This document shows, piece by piece, positions 1 to 5,544 of a DNA stretch of 6,164 bases. A program made the translations under genes and the position numbers. The notes beneath the pieces are model-generated. The model worked only from the letters and a program-made list of their open reading frames with translations. It had not been told where the DNA came from and ran no database searches. The stretch is from Pseudomonadota bacterium. GTDB lineage: Bacteria > Desulfobacterota > Syntrophia > Syntrophales > JADFWA01. The stretch covers positions 1 through 6,164 of the forward strand of contig JAUWQS010000108.1 in NCBI GenBank assembly GCA_030610915.1. Reading direction: 5' to 3'. Position 1 is the stretch's first letter; every line of letters begins with the position of its first letter.

Positions 1-1032
1 AATGGCTTAAAGAAATTTGGATGTGAAAATGCGGTGTTGAGCGCTTATGGTTTTGTAAGGCCTGTTGTGGCAATACTCCTGGTTTATCTGGGGTTTGAGA
101 TAATTGGCGCTTTGACAGGATTTTTAATCGCAAGTGTTGCAGCAGTTATATTGGGGATTGTTTTAACACGAAATTTAGGCAACAAAAAATATGACGCCAT
201 CAAAGTTAGTAATATTCTGAAAAATTCTCTACCAATAATGGTAATATTTGGCGGCATTACAATTATTATGAATTTTGATCTGTTATCTGTTAAGCATTTT
301 ATGCTGGAAGGTCAATTTTCAGGATATTATACTTCAGCAGCGGCAATATCCAAACTTTCTTATTGGTTTTTATTTGCTTTTGGTTCTGTTCTTTTGCCTT
401 ATGTATCATCCAGTTTTCATAAAAACGACATCAGGCAAACCAGAAAATATATTAATGAAATAATCAGGTATTCATTATTGATTATGTTGCCGATGGTCTT
501 TTTGTTCTCATTTTATGCGGATGATGCTGTTTGCCTGATTTATGGCGCAGGTTATCAACCTGCCGGTAATGTTCTGAAAATACTTATCTTTGGCTTAGCA
601 AATCTTGGTTTAATCTCTATATTTTCTCATATAATGATAGGAATTAACCGGGAAACATTAATGATAGGATACTCGTTGATTGGTATTATAACAGCAATTG
701 TTCTAAACATAATTCTTGTCCCGCGAATTGGAATGATTGGAGCCGCTATCTCGACGACTATTTCAGCAGGCATTGTGGCAATATTGGCATATAGTTTTAT
801 AAAAAGAAGATTGGAGATGGAAATAAATATAGCTGGTATTGTTAAAGCAATAAGTTCGTTATTTCTTATGCTCCTGATTGCCTACGGTATAAATGGAGTA
901 GAAGTAAATTTTGTTATCAAGGCTGTTGTTTTATATCTTGGCTATTTCTTATTTTTGGTTCTGCTTAAAGAAATCAATAACGACGATGTAAATGTTGTGA
1001 AAAATTTAGTGTTGAGTTTTTCAAACAAGTGA
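1..1032 (+). CDS. Wzx-type polysaccharide flippase, C-terminal part (5' end outside window)
   Basis: The frame is open from base 1 (reading NGLKKFGCENAVLSAYGFVR), so the GTG at 34 is probably an internal valine and the true start lies upstream. About 343 residues are visible, against roughly 410-490 for whole proteins of the MOP/Wzx (Polysacc_synt) family. There are around ten hydrophobic spans separated by short basic loops such as KKYDAIK, HKNDIRQTRKY and KRRLEM. The loop IYGAGYQPAGNVLKIL, followed by paired helices, is typical of the second half of these flippases. The family moves undecaprenyl-diphosphate-linked glycan repeat units across the inner membrane for O-antigen or capsule assembly; the sugar cannot be read from sequence. 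Its stop overlaps the next start by 4 nt (GTGA), so the two genes are probably translationally coupled. Base composition is A+T-rich (bases 841-900 are 35% G+C), as is common in transferred glycan clusters. A lipid II flippase-like or other MOP exporter remains possible. Confidence 0.86.
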   Translation, partial: NGLKKFGCENAVLSAYGFVRPVVAILLVYLGFEIIGALTGFLIASVAAVILGIVLTRNLGNKKYDAIKVSNILKNSLPIMVIFGGITIIMNFDLLSVKHFMLEGQFSGYYTSAAAISKLSYWFLFAFGSVLLPYVSSSFHKNDIRQTRKYINEIIRYSLLIMLPMVFLFSFYADDAVCLIYGAGYQPAGNVLKILIFGLANLGLISIFSHIMIGINRETLMIGYSLIGIITAIVLNIILVPRIGMIGAAISTTISAGIVAILAYSFIKRRLEMEINIAGIVKAISSLFLMLLIAYGINGVEVNFVIKAVVLYLGYFLFLVLLKEINNDDVNVVKNLVLSFSNK

Positions 1033-2174
1033 ATAATAAAGACTACATATTAGAAATACTTCCTAAAACAATCAATTACAGATTGGCAAGGCATGGTTTG
1101 GTGAAATCAGCCCGCCCGATAACCCTTACTTTCTCGGTTACAGGTATGTGCCAGTCTCGCTGCAAGACGTGCAACATTGGCGCTCATTTTCAAGAGGATC
1201 CTCAGGAAATAAAAAAATTGGATGTGAAGATAGATGAAATCGAGAGATTCTTTAAAAGTCTCGGATATTGCTATTTCCTGAATTTCAGTGGCGGTGAACC
1301 ATTCCTTCGAAATGATCTTGTTGAGATTGTAGAATTAGCTTTGAAATATCTGAAGCCGCGCATTATTCATACTCCAACGAATGCCTTTATGTCAGAGAAG
1401 ATAGAAAAAACAACGAGAGAGATATTGGATACAATCAATAAATATGATTCCAATATACCATTTACTGTAAAGCCTTCTATAGATGGAATTGGTGAAAAAC
1501 ATGATGAAATTCGCGGATTACCCGGCAATTTTGAAAGACTCAAAGAAACAATCAAACGATTGAAGCAGGTTGAAAATGAATATGAAAATTTTCATCTTGA
1601 ACTGGGCACCGTTGTTTCAAACTTTAACATAAACGATTTAGATGAAATAGAAGACTGGGTCCATAAGCAAGGAGTTCAGAGCTATCGGAACGAGATTGCC
1701 GAACAGCGCGAGGAGTTTTTCAATATTGGTGAAGACATAACACCCAGCAACGAAGTATATGAAAAACTTATGGAAACTTTTAAGGAAAAGGTTAAATCAA
1801 ACTTAAAAAACAAAAAATCCCTCGCCAAGACCACAGAATCAATGAGATTGGTTTATTACAATCTGGTTGTAAAAATTCTCCGTGAGAAAAAACAGGTTAT
1901 CCCCTGCTATGCCGGAATATCAAATATTCACTTAAATTATGACGGGAACATCTGGCCATGCTGTGTTTTAGGATATGCCCATTCTATGGGTAATATCAGG
2001 AATTATGATTTTGATTACGATGCTCTGTATAATTCCCAAAAAGCAAAAGAAGTTCGGGAATATATAAAAGAGGAAAACTGCCACTGTCCGTTGGCGAATC
2101 AGAGCTATAGTAATATGATAATAAGTCTGCCATATTTGATGAAGGTTTTTGGGAATTACTGGAAATATATTTAG
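1029..2174 (+). CDS. Radical SAM protein with SPASM-like C-terminal cysteines, in glycan cluster
   Basis: This 381-residue protein starts with GTG inside the flippase stop. No strong ribosome site is visible and there is no other plausible start, so translation by coupling is likely. The radical SAM 4Fe-4S motif CxxxCxxC is at Cys41, Cys45 and Cys48 (GMCQSRCKTC). GGEP, which contacts the SAM amino group, is at 88-91 in LNFSGGEPFLR. KPSIDGIGEKHDEIRG in the middle is typical of the MoaA/PqqE/SPASM branch. The tail has Cys293, then DGNIWPCC (Cys311, Cys312), SMGNI, and CHC (Cys351, Cys353), resembling a SPASM or twitch domain that holds an auxiliary Fe-S cluster. The protein is soluble with no signal peptide and would work in an anaerobic cytoplasm. 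SPASM enzymes often modify peptides, but no small precursor peptide gene is seen here; the link to a flippase suggests a modification of a glycan or its lipid carrier. The substrate is unknown. Confidence 0.85.
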   Translation: MNNKDYILEILPKTINYRLARHGLVKSARPITLTFSVTGMCQSRCKTCNIGAHFQEDPQEIKKLDVKIDEIERFFKSLGYCYFLNFSGGEPFLRNDLVEIVELALKYLKPRIIHTPTNAFMSEKIEKTTREILDTINKYDSNIPFTVKPSIDGIGEKHDEIRGLPGNFERLKETIKRLKQVENEYENFHLELGTVVSNFNINDLDEIEDWVHKQGVQSYRNEIAEQREEFFNIGEDITPSNEVYEKLMETFKEKVKSNLKNKKSLAKTTESMRLVYYNLVVKILREKKQVIPCYAGISNIHLNYDGNIWPCCVLGYAHSMGNIRNYDFDYDALYNSQKAKEVREYIKEENCHCPLANQSYSNMIISLPYLMKVFGNYWKYI

Positions 2175-2181
2175 AGTTTTC

Positions 2182-2207
2182 GGTGGATTCGCTCCGCTTA
2201 ATCCACC
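2182..2207. repeat. REP-like palindrome just after the radical SAM stop
   Basis: A perfect 8-bp stem, GGTGGATT (2182-2189) and AATCCACC (2200-2207), encloses a 10-nt GC-rich loop, 7 nt after the stop codon. The downstream ACCCTAC flank and the sequence match my memory of short interspersed REP-like repeats common in Proteobacteria; that family link is from memory, not a search. It may stabilise the 3' end of the upstream mRNA. No run of T follows, so it is not a standard intrinsic terminator. Confidence 0.7.
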
Positions 2208-2259
2208 CTACATTCTTGGGGTTGCCCTTATTTATTGAGCTATTACGGCTCCTGACTCT

Positions 2260-2281
2260 TAACTCCGGCTTGTCCGGGTTA
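2260..2281. repeat. Small GC hairpin in the convergent intergenic region
   Basis: TAAC plus CCGG (with one bulged T at 2264) pairs with CCGG plus GTTA across a 5-nt loop (2269-2273). The stem is about 8 bp. No T-run follows on either side, so it reads as a repeat remnant rather than a terminator. Function is unknown. Confidence 0.45.
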
Positions 2282-2334
2282 GTATTAATGCGCGACAAAA
2301 ATCCGGGAAAAATCAGGTTTTCAGGGTAACACAC

Positions 2335-2442
2335 TAATGTCCTGTCAACGATGCTCTGTCATTTCGAAGGAGTTTTCACGACTGAGAAATCTTAGATTTC
2401 TCCCTTCGGTCGAAATGACATTTCTTGATTGACACGACACTA
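2335..2442. mobile_element. MITE-like palindromic element, about 108 bp, no coding capacity
   Basis: The left end (2335-2367) and the reverse complement of the right end (2410-2442) align over 33 bases with 25 identities and no gaps. The innermost 11 bp, TGTCATTTCGA and TCGAAATGACA, are perfect. The outer ends read TAATGTCCTGTCAA and TAGTGTCGTGTCAA. The centre holds a second palindrome, GAGAAATCT (2384-2392) and AGATTTCTC (2394-2402), with a 1-nt gap. Both outer ends carry TA, which would fit the TA target duplication of IS630/Tc1-type transposition, although TA is also part of the inverted repeat. The core resembles GTCATTTCGA-type repeats that I recall as frequent in anaerobic bacteria. It has no ORF of its own, so any movement would need a transposase elsewhere. 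Confidence 0.65.
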
Positions 2443-2463
2443 CGTTCATCTGTGTGAATCTGT

Positions 2464-2498
2464 GGCTGAGTAGTTACGAAATTTGTAGCTACTCAGCC
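2464..2498. terminator. Strong hairpin, probable 3' end of the thiolase transcript
   Basis: GGCTGAGTAG (2464-2473) pairs perfectly with CTACTCAGCC (2489-2498). A T-G wobble plus TAC/GTA extends the stem to about 14 bp around the loop GAAATTT. It begins 25 nt beyond the thiolase stop and faces the incoming left operon as well, so it could end transcripts from both sides. The T-run is weak (TTT on the plus strand, none on the minus), so termination is inferred from position and stem strength. The adjoining 2450-2465 contains TCTGTG twice, part of another repeat-like motif. Confidence 0.5.
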
Positions 2499-2523
2499 TT
2501 TCCAACCGTTGAACCGCTACCAA

Positions 2524-3831
2524 TTATCTTTCCAGCACAATTGCCATGCCCTGTCCGCCGCCGATGCAAAGTGTGGCGAGACCGAGGTGGAGATCCTTCT
2601 TCTTCATCTGCATGGCCAGGCTGTAGGTGATCCTGGCGCCGGAGCATCCAACGGGGTGACCGATGGAGATCCCGCTGCCGTTTAAGTTGCACTTTTCGAT
2701 ATCGATCTCTAATTCTCTTGCGCAGGCCAAATACTGCGAGGCAAACGCCTCGTTTAATTCTACGTAATCTATATCTTTGATCGTCAGGCCAAGCTTCTTC
2801 AACACCTTCCTGGTGGCAGGGATTGGGCCAAGCCCCATGTAAGCGGTGTCAACCCCGCCGGAGGCAAACCCTTTTATCTTCGCCAATGGCTCCAGGCCGA
2901 GCTCTTTCGCTTTTTCACCACTCATAACGACCACCGCCGCCGATGCGTCATTGATGCCCGATGCATTTCCGGCGGTTACCGTGCCGTCTTTTATGAAGGC
3001 AGGGCGGAGTTTTGCCATCTTCTCCATTGAGGTATCCATTGGCCTCTCATCCACCTCAAATATTTTGGGGTCGCCTCTGCGCTGGGGGATAACGACAGGG
3101 ACTATCTCCTCGGCGAAGGTGCCATCTGCGATGGCAGCATTTGCCCTCTGATGGCTCAGGACTCCCAGTTCATCCTGTTCCTTTCTTGAAATACCGTAAG
3201 CCTTCGCTATATTTTCAGCGGTAACCCCCATGTGGTAGCCGTTGAAAATTTCGTACAGCCCATCATAAACCATGGTATCCATAACCTCGCCATGAGGCGT
3301 ATTGTCAGGGCCGGAAGGCAGGCTCATTCTGTATCCCCAGCGGGCATTGGGCAGCGAATAAGGCACATGGCTCATATTTTCCATTCCGCCGGCAACGATG
3401 ATATCCGCATCGCCCAACATGATAACCTGCGCCGCAAGGGTTATGGACTTCATACCGGAGGCGCATACCTTGTTTACGGTAATAGTGTTTGTCTCTTCGG
3501 GCAGTCCGGCAAATATGGATGCCTGCCTGCCGGGGTTCTGCCCCTGGCATGCCTGGATGACGTTTCCCATAATGCACTCATCAAAATAAACCGGGGTCAA
3601 CGAATCATCATAATCATAATACTTTTTGTTGATCTCAGTCATGTCAAAATCGCCGAAGATGTCCGGACGACATGACTTAATGAAATCGGAGATGGTAGGT
3701 CTGAGTCCGGCTCTCTTGATTGCTTCCTTAATGACAAGGGCGCCGAGATCTACACATTTTACATCTCGCAGTGAACCGCCGAAACTGCCGACAGCGGTCC
3801 TCGCTCCACTGACAATTACTACATCTCTCAT
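2524..3831 (-). CDS. Acetyl-CoA C-acetyltransferase / 3-ketoacyl-CoA thiolase with N-terminal insertion
   Basis: This 435-residue thiolase cleaves 3-ketoacyl-CoA with CoA, or condenses two acyl-CoAs in reverse, in the cytoplasm. The N-terminus DVVIVSGARTAVGSFGG is classic for the family. The nucleophile is Cys123 in NKVCASG, Asn360 lies in NEAFASQ, His392 in GHPVGCSGAR and Cys422 in LCIGGGQGMA. The spacings Asn-His 32 and His-Cys 30 equal those of the Zoogloea enzyme (316, 348, 378), so the active site is complete. It is longer than the usual 390-400 residues because about 30-35 extra residues (roughly 45-80, acidic and tyrosine-rich) precede YFDECIMGNV. The ATG at 3829-3831 follows AAAGGAG with an 8-nt gap. 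It lies 105 nt downstream of the acyl-CoA synthetase gene on the same strand, which suggests fatty- or organic-acid degradation. Chain-length preference (acetoacetyl or longer) cannot be read, so no symbol is given. Confidence 0.95.
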   Translation of the reverse strand: MRDVVIVSGARTAVGSFGGSLRDVKCVDLGALVIKEAIKRAGLRPTISDFIKSCRPDIFGDFDMTEINKKYYDYDDSLTPVYFDECIMGNVIQACQGQNPGRQASIFAGLPEETNTITVNKVCASGMKSITLAAQVIMLGDADIIVAGGMENMSHVPYSLPNARWGYRMSLPSGPDNTPHGEVMDTMVYDGLYEIFNGYHMGVTAENIAKAYGISRKEQDELGVLSHQRANAAIADGTFAEEIVPVVIPQRRGDPKIFEVDERPMDTSMEKMAKLRPAFIKDGTVTAGNASGINDASAAVVVMSGEKAKELGLEPLAKIKGFASGGVDTAYMGLGPIPATRKVLKKLGLTIKDIDYVELNEAFASQYLACARELEIDIEKCNLNGSGISIGHPVGCSGARITYSLAMQMKKKDLHLGLATLCIGGGQGMAIVLER

Positions 3832-3839
3832 TTTAAACT

Positions 3840-3846
3840 CTCCTTT
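3840..3846 (-). promoter_or_regulatory. Ribosome binding site of the thiolase gene
   Basis: On the minus strand AAAGGAG lies 8 nt before the ATG at 3829-3831. It supports this start, which also matches the expected thiolase N-terminus (MRDVVIVSGART). The site lies inside one copy of the imperfect direct repeat that flanks the neighbouring palindromic element. Confidence 0.8.
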
Positions 3847-3854
3847 CTGAAATT

Positions 3855-3931
3855 CTCACGCAAAGTCGCAAAAACCGCAAAGGACAAAAAAATTAAACCT
3901 TAGCGACTTTGCGCCTTTGCGTGAGGTTTAA
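3855..3931. repeat. Palindromic CTTTGCG-type repeat between the synthetase and thiolase genes
   Basis: CTCACGCAAAG (3855-3865) pairs perfectly with CTTTGCGTGAG (3915-3925). The overlapping segment CGCAAAGTCGC (3859-3869) instead pairs with GCGACTTTGCG (3903-3913), also 11 bp, so the two folds exclude each other. CGCAAAGG (3876-3883) can pair with CCTTTGCG (3914-3921), and TTAAACCT (3893-3900) with AGGTTTAA (3924-3931). The motif CTTTGCG recurs in both directions. I recall CTTTGCGTGAG-type repeats as dispersed in many environmental bacterial genomes; this is memory, not a search. It fills almost the whole gap between the two genes and could end, attenuate or stabilise the transcript. Confidence 0.75.
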
Positions 3932-3936
3932 ACTCC

Positions 3937-5376
3937 TTATCTGGAAATTTCATCCACGAATTTCACTCTTCGTGGAACCTTGTAGTATGACAGATATTTT
4001 CTGCAATGATTTATGATTTCTATTGCATCGGCCGCTGCACCCTTATTTTTAACGACGAGGGCATTTACAATTTCCCCCCTCGTCAGGTTGGGTTTGCCAA
4101 ACGCCATGGAAGACTTGACGGCCGGGTGCATATTTAATACAGCTTCAACTTCCAGAGGGCAGACGTTAAATCCGCTGGCGATAATAATCCTCTTCTTTCG
4201 GCCGGTCAGGAAGAGGTAGCCATCCTCGTCCATTCTGCCAAGGTCACCTGTATGCAACCAGCCGTTTTTGATCACACGAGCGGTTTCCTTTTCATCTTTG
4301 TAATATCCCTTCATTACATTTGCGCCTCTGGCAACAACCTCTCCTGTCTCGCCTCCCGGTGCTTCGTTATCCTCATCATCGAAGATTTTTACCTCTACCC
4401 CGTCTATGACGACACCTGTTGATCCAGGTTTCTGCGCCATATTGATTCTACTTTGTGTGCAGCCTGGAGATGCCTCTGTGAGGCCATATCCCTCCAATAG
4501 TTTGATGTGAAACTTTTCCTGAAACTTTGGGATATATTCAAGAGGCATCGCAGCTCCCCCGGTAATGCAGAATCTCAGGGAACTCAGATCATGATTTCCG
4601 GCGCCATCATGGGAGAGCATGTCGAGGAAAAGTTTAGGGACCGCCGCAATGTATGTAATTTTTTCTTTCTCTATGGCGCTGAAGAGACCGTCAATGGTGA
4701 ATTGGTCTATCATTACCGAGGAGCTTCCTGTGTTTATAACGCTAATCATATTGCAAGCGGCGCCCATAGAATGAAAAAGTGGAACGATGCAGGCTCCGCG
4801 ATCATCTTCGCTACAGTATGACAGTCGGAGATAATTGGACTGAGAGAGCAGATTATTATGTGTGAGAACGACGCCAAGTGTCCCCGTATGGCCGGCAGTG
4901 TATATTATTGCAGCGGGATCATCCCCCTCAATCTCCGGCATCTCAAGATCAAAGGGACCTGATAGAAGCGCCTCCTTAAAATCAGGACCATCGGTTACGA
5001 TCAGGTGTTTGCAAAGAGGGAGGTATTCTCTAATTCCTTCGAATCTTTCAACGGCCGGACTATTTGCTATTAATGTCTTTGAATCACTGTTCTTCAGGTA
5101 ATGGCAGAGTTCGTGAGGTGTTGACATAGCGCTGAGAGTAACGGCAACTGCCCCGATTTTCTGGATGGCAAAATAGGAAATGATAAATTCAGGTACGTTG
5201 GGCAGCATTATCGCGATATTGTCTCCCTTTTGCAGGCCTAAGGCTCTTAATCTGTTTCCAAGAGAATTGACGGCCCTGCTCAGCTCGCTGTAGATTAGTT
5301 CTCTACCCTCATGTATGAAACATATATTCCCTCCATATCTCTCGCAGGCAGCTTCCAGCATCTTCCCTAAATTCAT
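3937..5376 (-). CDS. AMP-forming acyl-CoA synthetase-like protein lacking the C-terminal catalytic lysine
   Basis: This ANL-superfamily protein has 479 residues from the ATG at 5374-5376, chosen because GGGGAG lies 5 nt upstream and MNLGKMLEAACERYGG is a typical start. The frame stays open back to an ATG at 5508, but that 44-residue extension has no family character and would overlap the promoter. Family motifs are A3 at 159-173 (YTAGHTGTLGVVLTH), A5 at 295-304 (EGYGLTEASP), A7 at 373-380 (WLHTGDLG) and the A8 hinge at 392-411 (GRKKRIIIASGFN). Usual members make an acyl-adenylate and then an acyl-CoA. Here A3 lacks the usual Lys of PKG, A8 has Arg where Asp is common after GRKK, and the protein ends at YYKVPRRVKFVDEISR. 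The A10 segment (TGK) that carries the adenylation lysine is missing. With the thiolase downstream it suggests acyl activation for beta-oxidation, but activity is doubtful. The substrate is not readable. It could be a decayed gene or a repurposed family member. Confidence 0.9.
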   Translation of the reverse strand: MNLGKMLEAACERYGGNICFIHEGRELIYSELSRAVNSLGNRLRALGLQKGDNIAIMLPNVPEFIISYFAIQKIGAVAVTLSAMSTPHELCHYLKNSDSKTLIANSPAVERFEGIREYLPLCKHLIVTDGPDFKEALLSGPFDLEMPEIEGDDPAAIIYTAGHTGTLGVVLTHNNLLSQSNYLRLSYCSEDDRGACIVPLFHSMGAACNMISVINTGSSSVMIDQFTIDGLFSAIEKEKITYIAAVPKLFLDMLSHDGAGNHDLSSLRFCITGGAAMPLEYIPKFQEKFHIKLLEGYGLTEASPGCTQSRINMAQKPGSTGVVIDGVEVKIFDDEDNEAPGGETGEVVARGANVMKGYYKDEKETARVIKNGWLHTGDLGRMDEDGYLFLTGRKKRIIIASGFNVCPLEVEAVLNMHPAVKSSMAFGKPNLTRGEIVNALVVKNKGAAADAIEIINHCRKYLSYYKVPRRVKFVDEISR

Positions 5377-5381
5377 ATTGT

Positions 5382-5387
5382 CTCCCC
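5382..5387 (-). promoter_or_regulatory. Ribosome binding site fixing the acyl-CoA synthetase start
   Basis: On the minus strand GGGGAG stands 5 nt before the ATG at 5374-5376. Nothing comparable precedes the upstream in-frame ATG at 5508, so this site decides the start and makes the protein 479 rather than 523 residues. Confidence 0.8.
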
Positions 5388-5412
5388 TAACACTTGACTT
5401 CACTAATCGTCT

Positions 5413-5442
5413 CTTATAGCATAAAAGATGAATTTCTTTCAA
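5413..5442 (-). promoter_or_regulatory. Probable sigma-70 promoter for the synthetase-thiolase unit
   Basis: Reading the minus strand, TTGAAA (5437-5442) is followed after 18 nt by TATAAG (5413-5418), with TGC just before it forming an extended -10. Transcription would begin near 5406, giving a leader of about 30 nt before the ATG. I see no clear operator palindrome beside it. Confidence 0.6.
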
Positions 5443-5474
5443 CAAAAATGTGTGACAACCTTTATCATGTCTTC

Positions 5475-5504
5475 TTGACATTTGCCGTATCAGCGTAATA
5501 TATT
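5475..5504 (+). promoter_or_regulatory. Probable sigma-70 promoter for folD
   Basis: A consensus TTGACA (5475-5480) is followed after 18 nt by TATATT (5499-5504), which matches five of six -10 positions. Transcription would start near 5511, about 33 nt before the folD ATG. It lies back to back with the minus-strand promoter, about 30 bp from that promoter's -35, so binding at one could influence the other. Confidence 0.65.
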
Positions 5505-5544
5505 GCAACGCTATGCGGCGTAATAAGAGTTTTCTGGAGGGATT

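Larger units (their letters stand above)
2175..2523. other. Gene-free repeat-rich boundary between convergent blocks
   Basis: These 349 bases lie between the 3' ends of the radical SAM gene and the thiolase gene. I find no credible gene here. The content is the REP-like palindrome, the GC hairpin, the MITE-like element and the terminal hairpin listed separately. A minus-strand ORF reaching from 1996 to 2334 is composed of REP translation plus the antisense of the radical SAM gene. The stretch also coincides with a shift from A+T-rich to more G+C-rich coding sequence. Confidence 0.8.

Noticed and set aside
34..36. GTG at 34 as the flippase start
   Set aside because: The frame is open to base 1 with sequence typical of the family, and a start here would leave out several of the usual membrane spans.
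1996..2334. 112-residue minus-strand ORF
   Set aside because: Half is antisense to the radical SAM gene and the rest is translation of the REP-like and GC hairpins; there is no ribosome site or domain.
2182..2498. CRISPR-like repeat array
   Set aside because: The palindromes differ from one another in sequence and spacing; no repeat unit recurs with regular spacers and no cas gene is nearby.
3232..3675. 147-residue plus-strand ORF, and other ORFs opposite the thiolase
   Set aside because: They lie fully inside the thiolase gene, which has all its catalytic motifs, and they look like composition-driven shadows.
5377..5508. N-terminal extension of the acyl-CoA synthetase to an ATG at 5508 (523 residues)
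   Set aside because: The extra 44 residues have no family similarity, no ribosome site precedes them, they cover the probable promoter, and the ATG at 5374-5376 has a strong GGGGAG site.
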